NCBI RefSeq assembly: GCF_004138485.1
Contig: NZ_RYEV01000004.1
Span: 804,803 to 868,802, forward strand
Source of the DNA: Peristeroidobacter soli
GTDB lineage: Bacteria > Pseudomonadota > Gammaproteobacteria > Steroidobacterales > Steroidobacteraceae
Length of the DNA: 64,000 nt
Direction of reading: 5' to 3'
Shown one piece after another: positions 36,767-44,659 of this stretch. The translations under genes and the position numbers were made by a program. The notes beneath the pieces were generated by a model. It was not told where the DNA came from, did not search any database, and was given only the letters and a program-made list of their open reading frames with translations. The first letter of the stretch is position 1. The number at the start of each line of letters is the position of its first letter.

Positions 36767-38248
36767 GTGAACCACTCGATGCACGGGCTCTTCTTCAGCA
36801 TCGCTTCTGTAGTGAGCCCCGCGATTGACACGTTGGCCGGCCGCCGCACGCATCATGTGTTCAGCGAGCCCCAGGCGCTGTCGTGTCAGCAAGGCGAGTG
36901 CCGACGTGCGCTCACGCAATCGAGCAATGCAGGTCAGCCCTTCCGACAGCCCCCGCGCATCACGCACGAGCCCCATCGATCGCCACATGCATTCGCGCAG
37001 CACCCGCTCGGTTTCCTCATCGACCCATTGATCGCTCACCACGGCGGACGCGATCAACTCGCTCGCAGGATGCCGATACTCACGATTCAATGCCTGACCG
37101 AGGCGGCGGCCGAGCACCACTGCTTCGAGCAATGAATTACTCGCGAGACGATTGGCGCCGTGAAAACCCGTGCAAGCCGCCTCACCCACGGCCCACAGGC
37201 CCGGCAGGCTCGATCGCCCATCGAGATCCACCGCGATGCCGCCCATGTGATAGTGCTCTGCCGGCGTAATAGGCACGGGCTCCTGCGCCAGCTCGAAGCC
37301 ATAGGACAGACACGCCTGATACGCGGCCGGGAATCGCGAGCAAACATCGCGCACGCCCGTCGCATCCAGCCACACATTTCTGCCGACGCATTCGAGGGTA
37401 TAGATCGTGCGGGCAACGATATCGCGCGGTGCGAGGTCGCCGAGTCGATGATATTCGCGCATGACGCTCACGCCGCGTTCATCCACGATCTTCGCCCCTG
37501 CTCCACGCAACGCCTCGGTCAACAGCGGCTGCGGCCGGGCATCGACCTTGAGTGCCGTTGGATGAAACTGCACGAACGGCAACGCCGTGGCTCGTGCGCC
37601 CGCGTCGATCGCCATTGCCAGCCCGTCACCGCACGCACCGATCGGATTCGTGCTTCGGCTATACAGTCCACCGATACCGCCAGTGGCGATCACGATAGCA
37701 TGTGCGCGAATGGCGAGCGGCTGGCCGCCCTCTGTTATCGCGAGCACGCCGTTGACCGCGCCGTTGATCAGAAGACGAACCGCCTGCGTGTTCGGCAACA
37801 TCTCGATATGAGAGGACTCCGCCACGTGCAGCCGCAGAGTCGCCATGATCGCGGCACCGGTTTGATCGCCGTTTGCATGCAGCACTCTCGCCCGACTATG
37901 CGCAGCTTCCCGATGTAACGACCAGGTACCGAGTTCCCGAGTAAACGGCACACCGAGCGCATGCAGAAAGGCGATCGTCCCCGGTCCCTCTTCGCAGACG
38001 AATCGCGTGACCCGGACCGCGTTCTCCTTGCAACCCGCGGCCATCGTGTCTTTCACATGCAGCGCCGGCGAATCATCCAAGCCCACGGCCGCGGCGATTC
38101 CACCCCGGGCGAGATCGCTTGCCGCGCCAGACTTGAGGGGATCGTCAGCGGTGAGAATGCACACTCGCCGGCCACGCGCGCTCAAAGCGGTCACGAGGCC
38201 GGCGGCGCCCGCGCCAATGACGACTACATCGGTATCGATCGTATTCAT
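36758..38248 (-). CDS. nadB: L-aspartate oxidase
   Basis: 496 residues from ATG 38248, which overlaps the nadA stop by four bases (ATGA). The FAD Rossmann motif VVIGAGAAGLVTALSA is followed by SGAASDLARGGIAAAVG, REAAHSRARVLHANGDQTG, and the late HYHMGGIAVDLDGRSSLPGLWAVGEAACTGFHGANRLASNSLLEA, typical of NadB. It oxidises L-aspartate to iminoaspartate and can use fumarate instead of oxygen. It works with NadA in quinolinate synthesis. The pair is read as nadA-nadB. Confidence 0.95.
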   Translation of the reverse strand: MNTIDTDVVVIGAGAAGLVTALSARGRRVCILTADDPLKSGAASDLARGGIAAAVGLDDSPALHVKDTMAAGCKENAVRVTRFVCEEGPGTIAFLHALGVPFTRELGTWSLHREAAHSRARVLHANGDQTGAAIMATLRLHVAESSHIEMLPNTQAVRLLINGAVNGVLAITEGGQPLAIRAHAIVIATGGIGGLYSRSTNPIGACGDGLAMAIDAGARATALPFVQFHPTALKVDARPQPLLTEALRGAGAKIVDERGVSVMREYHRLGDLAPRDIVARTIYTLECVGRNVWLDATGVRDVCSRFPAAYQACLSYGFELAQEPVPITPAEHYHMGGIAVDLDGRSSLPGLWAVGEAACTGFHGANRLASNSLLEAVVLGRRLGQALNREYRHPASELIASAVVSDQWVDEETERVLRECMWRSMGLVRDARGLSEGLTCIARLRERTSALALLTRQRLGLAEHMMRAAAGQRVNRGAHYRSDAEEEPVHRVVHLI

Positions 38249-39252
38249 GAGGGCCGTCCACTCAGGCTCAGCATTCGTTGAACGGCTCGACGCGCGCCAT
38301 CGGCAACATCGGCGGGCACCTCGACCGCGGGCGACAACGACTCCAGACACGCACGAATGTTCGCGAGATTGACTCGCTGCATGTGGGGACAGAGATTGCA
38401 CGGGCGCAGGAACTGGGTGCCCGGGAACTCGCTCGATATGTTGTCGCTCATCGAGCACTCCGTGATCAGGACAGCGCGCTCCGGCCGTCGCCGGTCGAGC
38501 GCGGCGATCATTCCCGCGGTCGAGCCGACGAAATCCGCCGCCTCCTGGACGTCGACCGGACACTCAGGATGCGCCAGCACGAAGGCATCCGTGGTCTGCC
38601 GGTACTCACGAATCTGCTCGCCCGTAAAGCGTTCGTGCACTTCGCAGCGCCCGAGCCAGGGAATGATTCGAACGGACGTGTTGGCCGCCACGTAGGCAGC
38701 TAGGTACTCATCCGGAACGAAGATGACTTCCGGCGAGCCCAAACTCTGCACCACTTGAATGGCATTCGCCGAAGTACAGCAGGCATCGCATTCGGCTTTG
38801 ACGGCCGCGCTGGTGTTCACGTAACAGACGGCCGGCACGCCTGGATAACGGGCGCGCAACGCACGCACGTCGGCGGCCTGAATCGATTCGGCGAGCGAAC
38901 AGCCCGCATTCGGGTCCGGCAACAGCACCAGGCGGTCGGGCGCGAGCAGCTTGACGGTCTCCGCCATGAAATGGACGCCGCACATGACGAAGACTTCCGC
39001 ATCGGACTCGGCGGCAATGCGCGCGAGCGCGAGCGAATCGCCTTGAACGTCGGCTACGCCATGAAAAATCTCGGGGCGCTGGTAGTTATGGGCCAGCACC
39101 ATTGCACCATGCTGGCGCTTCAGCGCCTGAATCGCCGCGACCTGGTCGTAAACCGCATCCCACTCTTCTCTAGGCATCGCTCGCCGGACCCGCGGATAGC
39201 GACGCGTGTGTTCGGCGGAATCGTAGTGGACATGAGAAAAGTCGACGGCCAT
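38245..39252 (-). CDS. nadA: Quinolinate synthase
   Basis: 335 residues. NadA motifs: VLAHNYQRPEI, GDSLALAR, MCGVHFMAETVKLL, LPDPNAGCSLA (C118), CYVNTSA, WLGRCEVHERF (C203) and RPCNLCPHM (C285/C288), the set that holds the [4Fe-4S] cluster. It condenses iminoaspartate with dihydroxyacetone phosphate to quinolinate; the cluster is oxygen-sensitive. AGGA lies just upstream of ATG 39252, and an FNR box 62 bases upstream predicts a leader of about 21 bases. Confidence 0.95.
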   Translation of the reverse strand: MAVDFSHVHYDSAEHTRRYPRVRRAMPREEWDAVYDQVAAIQALKRQHGAMVLAHNYQRPEIFHGVADVQGDSLALARIAAESDAEVFVMCGVHFMAETVKLLAPDRLVLLPDPNAGCSLAESIQAADVRALRARYPGVPAVCYVNTSAAVKAECDACCTSANAIQVVQSLGSPEVIFVPDEYLAAYVAANTSVRIIPWLGRCEVHERFTGEQIREYRQTTDAFVLAHPECPVDVQEAADFVGSTAGMIAALDRRRPERAVLITECSMSDNISSEFPGTQFLRPCNLCPHMQRVNLANIRACLESLSPAVEVPADVADGARRAVQRMLSLSGRPS

Positions 39253-39307
39253 CGCGCAATCCTGAACCGGGAGGCACGCAGCCTAGCGATGACGGAACGA
39301 GCGCCAC

Positions 39308-39321
39308 TTGATCCAGATCAA
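39308..39321. promoter_or_regulatory. FNR box between nadA and fnr
   Basis: TTGATCCAGATCAA is a perfect site and extends to a 20-base palindrome (CACTTGAT...ATCAAGTG, 39305-39324). Rightward, TATAAC at 39344-39349 is placed exactly for a class II (-41.5) promoter giving an fnr transcript from about 39356. Leftward, TAGGCT (39285-39280) could serve nadA with a start near 39273. Confidence 0.9.
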
Positions 39322-39360
39322 GTGGCACCGCAGTTGGCCCGGGTATAACGGCAACGACGT

Positions 39361-39374
39361 TTGATCCATGTCAA
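39361..39374 (+). promoter_or_regulatory. Second FNR-type box overlapping the fnr start codon
   Basis: TTGATCCATGTCAA differs at one base from the consensus and contains the ATG at 39368. Lying just downstream of the predicted fnr transcription start, it is positioned to repress rather than activate, suggesting negative autoregulation. Confidence 0.65.
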
Positions 39375-40090
39375 TAGACCGCGAGAACGGCATGCGCGAC
39401 GACGATACCTGCGACGGCTCCACCGCCGGCCCGATCCGATGCAGCAGCTGCGACCTGAACGAGGTCTGCCGCCTGTACGGCCTCATCGCCCTCGAGGGGC
39501 GCAACCGCAAACCGATGGGCACGCTGCGAACCATCCGCCCCGGTGCTCATTTATATAGAGCCGGCGCACCGGCAGGCCACCTCTACGCGGTCCGTCAGGG
39601 ATTGCTGAAAGTGGTGAATGTCACCGCCGAGGGTGACGAGCAGCTCCGCTCGGTGGCCGTCCCCGGCGAAGTGCTCGGGCTCGAAGCTTTCTCCTCCGGC
39701 ACATATGCCACCGACGCGGTCGCGCTCCAGCCGGTGGTCTGTTGCGAGCTTCCTCTGCCACTGCTGGAAGAACAAGGCATGCGAGTTCGCGAGCTCGCGG
39801 CGGCACTGATCCGATTGCTGAGCCGGGCAACCGCGCCCACCCTGAATCATGCCCGCGGCAGCATCCGAACGCGCATCATCGACTTCCTGCTCGATCTGTC
39901 GGCTCGCCTGAAACAGCGGGGCTACGACGGACGCGAGTTCACGCTCGGCTTGAGTCGCCAGGAAATCGCCAATCTGCTCGATGCCAGAATCGAGACCGTC
40001 AGTCGCATGATGCAGCGGTTGCATCGCGAGCGTGCCATTCAAATCAAAGGCAACAGCGTCACGATACTGCAGCTCAGTCACGCCGATTGA
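39368..40090 (+). CDS. fnr: FNR-type oxygen-sensing Crp-family regulator
   Basis: 240 residues from ATG 39368 (ATG 39392 is an alternative). The N-terminal cysteines C25-x2-C28-x5-C34 and a fourth at C125/C126 match the ligands of the FNR [4Fe-4S] oxygen-sensing cluster. A cyclic-nucleotide-like domain (about 55-150) leads into a helix-turn-helix with LSRQEIANLLDARIETVSRMMQRL, where E-x3-R contacts TTGAT half-sites. It sits within the genes whose promoters carry FNR boxes, so it is their likely controller. A DNR/ANR-like name would serve equally well. Confidence 0.93.
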   Translation: MSIDRENGMRDDDTCDGSTAGPIRCSSCDLNEVCRLYGLIALEGRNRKPMGTLRTIRPGAHLYRAGAPAGHLYAVRQGLLKVVNVTAEGDEQLRSVAVPGEVLGLEAFSSGTYATDAVALQPVVCCELPLPLLEEQGMRVRELAAALIRLLSRATAPTLNHARGSIRTRIIDFLLDLSARLKQRGYDGREFTLGLSRQEIANLLDARIETVSRMMQRLHRERAIQIKGNSVTILQLSHAD

Positions 40091-40100
40091 CGCATATCAA
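40087..40100 (+). promoter_or_regulatory. FNR box of ubiU
   Basis: TTGACGCATATCAA (one mismatch) overlaps the fnr stop. Its centre is 41.5 bases upstream of the A of the ubiU ATG, with TACCGT at 40123-40128 as the -10 element. The predicted transcript begins at the ATG, and no Shine-Dalgarno sequence is present. Confidence 0.8.
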
Positions 40101-40134
40101 GTCGTGACAGGGCGCGGACGCGTACCGTTCCGCC

Positions 40135-41136
40135 ATGACTCTCGAATTGGTGTGCCCGGCGGGGACCTTGCCTGCATTACGCGCCGCTGTCGATCATGGC
40201 GCCGACGCTGTCTACATCGGCTTTCGCGGTGAGACCAACGCCCGGAATTTTCCCGGCCTCAACTTCGCTTACGACGACGCGCGCTCCGGTCTCAACTACG
40301 CGCACGCCCGGGGCGCCCGCGTATTCGTGGCGATCAACGTCTATCCGGGCCCGGGCAACTGGCAGGCCGGCGTCGATGCAATCAAACAAGCGGCCGATAT
40401 CGGCGTCGATGCACTGATCCTCGCCGATCCCGGGCTCATGTCCTACGCAGCTGAACACCATCCCGAGCTGCGTCTGCATCTGAGCGTCCAGGGATCGGCG
40501 ACCAATTGGCGGGCCATCGAGTTCTACCGGCGTGAGTTCGGCATTCAACGCGCCGTCCTGCCACGCGTGCTCTCCTGCACTCAGGTGCAGCGGCTGATCG
40601 CTCGCACCTCGGTCGAGATCGAAGTGTTCGGGTTCGGCAGCCTGTGCGTCATGGTCGAGGGCCGCTGTGCCCTCTCCTCCTATGTGACGGGACACTCGCC
40701 CAACATGCAGGGCGTTTGCTCGCCGGCGCATGCGGTGCGCTGGGAAGAAACGCCCGATGGCCGTCAATCGCGCTTGAACGGTGTGTTGATCGATCGCTAC
40801 GCGCCGGGTGAAGCCGCCGGCTATCCGACCCTCTGCAAAGGACGCTTCCACGTCAACGACTCGGTCTTTCATGCGCTGGAGGAACCGACCAGCCTGAATG
40901 CCCTCGACGTGCTGCCGCGACTGGTCGCGAGCGGCGTACGCGCGATCAAAGTGGAAGGACGCCAGCGCTCCCCTGCATACGTCGCGCATGTGACGGGCCT
41001 GCTTCGTCGCGCACTGGATAGTTGTCTGTCCACCGGCGAGGACTGGACAGCTCCTCGCAATATCACCGCGGCACTCGATCATCTCGCCGAGGGACGCACC
41101 CATACGCTGGGTGCGTATCACCGACCATGGCAATGA
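40135..41136 (+). CDS. ubiU: Ubiquinone biosynthesis protein UbiU (U32 family)
   Basis: 333 residues. The U32 peptidase-like barrel begins MTLELVCPAGTLPALRAAVDHGADAVYIG. Cysteines C171, C178, C195 and C234 match, with a two-residue offset, the [4Fe-4S] ligands of E. coli UbiU (YhbU). With UbiV and UbiT it performs oxygen-independent hydroxylation in ubiquinone synthesis. Its stop overlaps the ubiV start (ATGATGA). The predicted mRNA is leaderless under an FNR box. Confidence 0.94.
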   Translation: MTLELVCPAGTLPALRAAVDHGADAVYIGFRGETNARNFPGLNFAYDDARSGLNYAHARGARVFVAINVYPGPGNWQAGVDAIKQAADIGVDALILADPGLMSYAAEHHPELRLHLSVQGSATNWRAIEFYRREFGIQRAVLPRVLSCTQVQRLIARTSVEIEVFGFGSLCVMVEGRCALSSYVTGHSPNMQGVCSPAHAVRWEETPDGRQSRLNGVLIDRYAPGEAAGYPTLCKGRFHVNDSVFHALEEPTSLNALDVLPRLVASGVRAIKVEGRQRSPAYVAHVTGLLRRALDSCLSTGEDWTAPRNITAALDHLAEGRTHTLGAYHRPWQ

Positions 41137-42035
41137 TGAAACTCGCCGTCGGTCCGGTTCTTTACCTGTGGGAGCGCACGGACGCGCTCTCGTTCTACGA
41201 GTCGCTGTGCGAGGCGCCGGTCGACATCGTCTATCTCGGCGAAGTCGTGTGCAGCAAGCGTCGAGTGCTCGAACGTGACGATTGGCCCGACGTGGCACGC
41301 ATGCTCACGCAGGCCGGCAAGGAAGTCGTGATCTCCACGCTGGCGCTCCTCGAAGCCGAATCCGAGCTGGCCACGCTCGCCCGTCAGATCGACGGCGCGC
41401 CCCGGCTGTTCGAAGCAAACGACTACGCCGCCGTCGAATACGGCGCCGGTCGGCCCTTCGTCGCCGGCCCGCATCTCAACGTCTACAACACCTCGACACT
41501 CAACCTGCTCGCTCGACAAGGTGCACGACGCTGGGTTGCTCCGGTCGAGTTGCCGCTCGATACCGTTGCGAAGCTGGCCGCCACGCGCCCGCCCGGACTG
41601 GAAATCGAGATGTTCGCGTACGGCCGTCTGCCGCTGGCATTCTCGGCGCGGTGCTTCACGGCGCGCTCTCACAATCTCGCCAAGGACGACTGCGGCTTCA
41701 TCTGCGGTTCGTATCCTGACGGGCTCACGCTCTACTCGCGCGAGGAACAGCCGTTCCTGACGTTGAACGGCATCCAGACGCAATCGGCTTCGGTGCAGAA
41801 CCTGCACCCTCATGTCTCGTCATTGCGCGCCGCCGGCGTCGATGTGCTCAGGCTGTCCCCTCACTCTCTGGGCTTCATCGACGTGGTGCGCGCATTCGAC
41901 GAGGCGGTCAACACTATGGGCGCGACCGAGTTTCCCGAGCCCTATCTTCCCGGTGGTTATTGCGATGGCTACCTGGGCGGCGCAGCTGGCATAGCCCGGG
42001 CAGCACACGAGCGCGGTTCGCGAGCGCCTCCGTGA
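41133..42035 (+). CDS. ubiV: Ubiquinone biosynthesis protein UbiV (U32 family)
   Basis: 300 residues from ATG 41133; ATGs at 41127 and 41136 are alternatives. The protein opens MMKLAVGPVLYLWER, and four cysteines (C40, C174, C187, C191: C-x12-C-x3-C) match the iron-sulphur ligands of UbiV (YhbV). It forms a complex with UbiU for anaerobic ring hydroxylation. The 3' end overlaps the convergent ubiT gene by 122 bases, which is unusual. Confidence 0.93.
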   Translation: MMKLAVGPVLYLWERTDALSFYESLCEAPVDIVYLGEVVCSKRRVLERDDWPDVARMLTQAGKEVVISTLALLEAESELATLARQIDGAPRLFEANDYAAVEYGAGRPFVAGPHLNVYNTSTLNLLARQGARRWVAPVELPLDTVAKLAATRPPGLEIEMFAYGRLPLAFSARCFTARSHNLAKDDCGFICGSYPDGLTLYSREEQPFLTLNGIQTQSASVQNLHPHVSSLRAAGVDVLRLSPHSLGFIDVVRAFDEAVNTMGATEFPEPYLPGGYCDGYLGGAAGIARAAHERGSRAPP

Positions 42036-42471
42036 ACCTGGCGACCGGCGCCGGCAGCACGGCGCGCAAGTGTCCCGGCACATCGTATTCCCAACCATCC
42101 AGCAGATTCTTCAGATGCAGCCCCGTTTCCGTTTCGCCCTCCACCGCCAGGCGGCGCTGAAAGAAAAGTGCATCGGGATCTTCTCGGCGCGCAGCCAGCG
42201 ACGCGAAGTCCCGCAATGCGCCTCGAAAAGTCACATCGGCGTCGAGATCCGAGCGGCGCAGTCCAGCGGCTGTGATTTCGAACGTGAGCGCGAGCGGCAC
42301 GTCCTGAACGTGCAGACAGAACCGCTTTCCCGCCAGCTCCGTCAGGCGCGGCTCAATGGACTGCCCCCGCATCAACCGGTTCACGAAGAACGCAATGGCT
42401 CGAGAATGAACCGGTGCAGGCGCGAGCCGGAGCAGAGGACGGAGCACGGTGGTGGGATCGAGCACGGACAT
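41914..42471 (-). CDS. ubiT: Ubiquinone biosynthesis accessory factor UbiT (SCP2 domain)
   Basis: 185 residues from ATG 42471 (an ATG at 42495 is upstream of the FNR-predicted transcript start). The SCP2-like lipid-binding fold runs from about 35 to 130 ([21 protein letters not shown] ... [51 protein letters not shown]), as in YhbT/UbiT, which carries hydrophobic intermediates in the oxygen-independent pathway. The last 25 residues are arginine-rich and encoded opposite ubiV; they may be a read-on tail of little function. Confidence 0.88.
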   Translation of the reverse strand: MSVLDPTTVLRPLLRLAPAPVHSRAIAFFVNRLMRGQSIEPRLTELAGKRFCLHVQDVPLALTFEITAAGLRRSDLDADVTFRGALRDFASLAARREDPDALFFQRRLAVEGETETGLHLKNLLDGWEYDVPGHLRAVLPAPVARFTEALANRARVLPGLCQLRRPGSHRNNHREDRARETRSRP

Positions 42472-42522
42472 CTCCAGCAAATGGAATCCGCGCATTCATG
42501 CCACGGCCACGGCTGCATCAGT

Positions 42523-42536
42523 TTGATCATAGTCAA
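42523..42536. promoter_or_regulatory. FNR-type box between ubiT and the UbiD-family gene
   Basis: TTGATCATAGTCAA (one mismatch) lies in the ubiT/ubiD-like divergent gap. Its distance suits ubiT: a start near 42488, 17 bases before ATG 42471. For the UbiD-like gene it is too close (about 20 bases from the ATG), so that gene may have another promoter or be repressed from here. Confidence 0.72.
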
Positions 42537-42548
42537 ATCGAGACAAGG

Positions 42549-44066
42549 ATGAGTTACGCGAGCCTGCGCGACTTTGTGCGCGCATTGGAGCGCAAGGGCG
42601 AACTGAAGCGCGTCCCTTTCGCAGTGGATCCGAATCTCGAGATGACCGCGCTCTGCCAGCGCAGCCTGCAGTCTGGCGGCCCGGCACTGTGGTTCGAGCG
42701 CCCCCGCGGATCGAGCATGCCTGTGCTCGGTAATTTGTTTGGTACACAGGCGCGAGTCGCCGCCGCGCTTGACTATTCCGACGTCAAGGAATTAAGAGAC
42801 CTGGGCACATTGCTGAGCGCGCTCAAGGATCCGCAGTGGCCCGATCGTCCGAGTGCGCTGCTCGAACGACTGCCGAGCTTTCTACCCTTGCTCAAGGCGA
42901 CACCGCGCGTCATCTGGAACCCGCCGTGTCATCAGCACGTGTTGAGCGGCGATGAAATCGATCTCTCCCGCTTGCCCATCTGGACCTGTTGGCCCGAGGA
43001 CGCCGGCCGGCTCATCACCTGGGGGCTCGTGGTTACGCGCGGCACTCGCAAGCCGCGTCAGAACGTTGCCATCTATCGTCAGCAAGTGATCGGGCGCAAT
43101 CGGGTCATCATGCGCTGGCTCCCCCACCGGGGCGGCGCGCTCGACTTTCAGGATTGGCAGAAAGCTCATCCGGGCAAGCCTTTTCCCGTGGTCGTCGCCA
43201 TCGGCGCCGATCCGGCACTGCTCATCGCCGCCACGGCCCCCATCCCCGACAGCGTTTCCGAGTTTCAGTTCGCCGGGCTGCTGCGCCGTCAGCGCAGCGA
43301 GATCTATCGGACCCGCGTCGGTCTCGACGCGCCCGCCACCGCCGAAATCGTTTTTGAGGGTCACATCCTGTCGGGCGACGAAGCGCTCGAAGGACCGTTT
43401 GGCGATCACACCGGCTATTACAACTCGCAGGCGAAGTTTCCCGTGTTCACGATCGAACGCGTCTGCATGCGAGAGCAGGCGTTCTATCACGGCGGCTACA
43501 TGGGCCGCTCACCTTGGGACGAGCCGTCAGTGCTGGCGATGGCTCTGAATGAAATGTTCGTTCCCATGCTGCAGCGAAGCCATCCGGAGATCGCCGATTT
43601 CTATTTTCCGCCGGAGGCCTGTTCGTACCGGGTCGCGGTGGTCAGCATTCGCAAGGCCTATCCGGGGCATGCGCGCCAGGTGATGCAGGCCGTGTGGTCC
43701 TACCTGCGACAGTTCCTGTATATCAAATTCATCATCGTCACCGACGACGACGTGAACATCCGCGACTGGCAGGAGGTGATCTGGGCCATCGCCACGCGCG
43801 TCGATCCGGCGCGCGACACGCATCTGGTGCGACGGACGCCCATCGATTACCTGGATTTCGCCAGCCCGGTCGCGGGACTCGGGTCCAAGCTCGGCATCGA
43901 CGCCACCCATAAATGGCCGGCCGAAACCAAACGCCGCTGGGGAAGGCCGATCGAAATGAGTCGCGACGTGCTGGAGCGCACCGATGCGATGTGGACCCTG
44001 CTGCATGCAAATTCAGCGACTTCAATTGACTCACATCAAGGTGACCTCACGCATCGTGCGCTCTAA
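42549..44066 (+). CDS. ubiD: UbiD-family prenylated-FMN decarboxylase
   Basis: 505 residues from ATG 42549 (AAGG upstream). UbiD features: [21 protein letters not shown] at the start, [26 protein letters not shown] (prenyl-FMN and cation site), EIVFEGHI and [11 protein letters not shown] (catalytic Glu region), and the C-terminal [25 protein letters not shown]. It would decarboxylate 4-hydroxy-3-polyprenylbenzoate or a related aromatic acid, non-oxidatively. Its position among ubiUVT favours ubiquinone synthesis. UbiX, which makes the cofactor, is not in the window. Confidence 0.87.
   Translation: MSYASLRDFVRALERKGELKRVPFAVDPNLEMTALCQRSLQSGGPALWFERPRGSSMPVLGNLFGTQARVAAALDYSDVKELRDLGTLLSALKDPQWPDRPSALLERLPSFLPLLKATPRVIWNPPCHQHVLSGDEIDLSRLPIWTCWPEDAGRLITWGLVVTRGTRKPRQNVAIYRQQVIGRNRVIMRWLPHRGGALDFQDWQKAHPGKPFPVVVAIGADPALLIAATAPIPDSVSEFQFAGLLRRQRSEIYRTRVGLDAPATAEIVFEGHILSGDEALEGPFGDHTGYYNSQAKFPVFTIERVCMREQAFYHGGYMGRSPWDEPSVLAMALNEMFVPMLQRSHPEIADFYFPPEACSYRVAVVSIRKAYPGHARQVMQAVWSYLRQFLYIKFIIVTDDDVNIRDWQEVIWAIATRVDPARDTHLVRRTPIDYLDFASPVAGLGSKLGIDATHKWPAETKRRWGRPIEMSRDVLERTDAMWTLLHANSATSIDSHQGDLTHRAL
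44026..44039 (+). promoter_or_regulatory. FNR box of fabA
   Basis: TTGACTCACATCAA (one mismatch) is inside the 3' end of the UbiD-like gene. TCTAAT at 44062-44067 (five of six -10 bases) follows, and a start at 44074-44075 coincides with the fabA ATG. No Shine-Dalgarno sequence is present. Confidence 0.82.
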
Positions 44067-44074
44067 TCGGGCCC

Positions 44075-44659
44075 ATGCACACCACGATCGCCGCCGTCGC
44101 CAGCACGGCACCGCCCCTTCGTCAATCGTCGTTCTCGAAACAGGAACTGATCGCCTGCGGTGAAGGCGAACTGTTCGGGCCGAATACGCCGCGCCTGCCG
44201 GTCGGCCCGATGCGCATGGTCGATCGCATCACCTGGATTGCCTCGCACGGCGGCGCTTACGACCGCGGCGAAGTGCGCGCCGAGCTGGATATCGATCCCG
44301 GCCTCTGGTTCTTCGACTGTCACTTTCGCGGCGATCCCGTCATGCCGGGTTGTCTCGGGCTCGATGCGATGTGGCAATTGATCGGCTTCTATCTCGCATG
44401 GAGTCAGCACAAAGGCCTCGGGCGCGCGCTGGGCGTCGACGAGGTTCGTTTCTTCGGCCAGGTATTACCGAGCGTCAAGCGAGTCACGTATCAAATAGAC
44501 ATCCGGCGCGTCATCGTTCGCAAGCTCATCATGATCACCGGTGACGGTACCTTGTTTGCGGACGGCGAGCGGATCTACGCCGCACGCGGACTGCGCGTCG
44601 GCCTGTTCGACGGCCCCGCCCGCATGGGCGGCATGACTCTCACGTCCGGAATCGAATGA
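44075..44659 (+). CDS. fabA: 3-hydroxydecanoyl-ACP dehydratase/isomerase
   Basis: 194 residues. The hot-dog-fold active site is [23 protein letters not shown], with catalytic H83 and D97. [13 protein letters not shown] precedes it, and [23 protein letters not shown] follows. FabA introduces the cis double bond during fatty acid synthesis without oxygen. Its stop overlaps the fabB ATG by four bases. It has its own FNR-type promoter, implying induction when oxygen is scarce. Confidence 0.95.
   Translation: MHTTIAAVASTAPPLRQSSFSKQELIACGEGELFGPNTPRLPVGPMRMVDRITWIASHGGAYDRGEVRAELDIDPGLWFFDCHFRGDPVMPGCLGLDAMWQLIGFYLAWSQHKGLGRALGVDEVRFFGQVLPSVKRVTYQIDIRRVIVRKLIMITGDGTLFADGERIYAARGLRVGLFDGPARMGGMTLTSGIE

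Noticed and set aside
42523-42536. Class II FNR promoter for the UbiD-family gene.
   Set aside because: The box is only about 20 bases from the ATG; a -41.5 placement would start transcription inside the gene. It suits ubiT.
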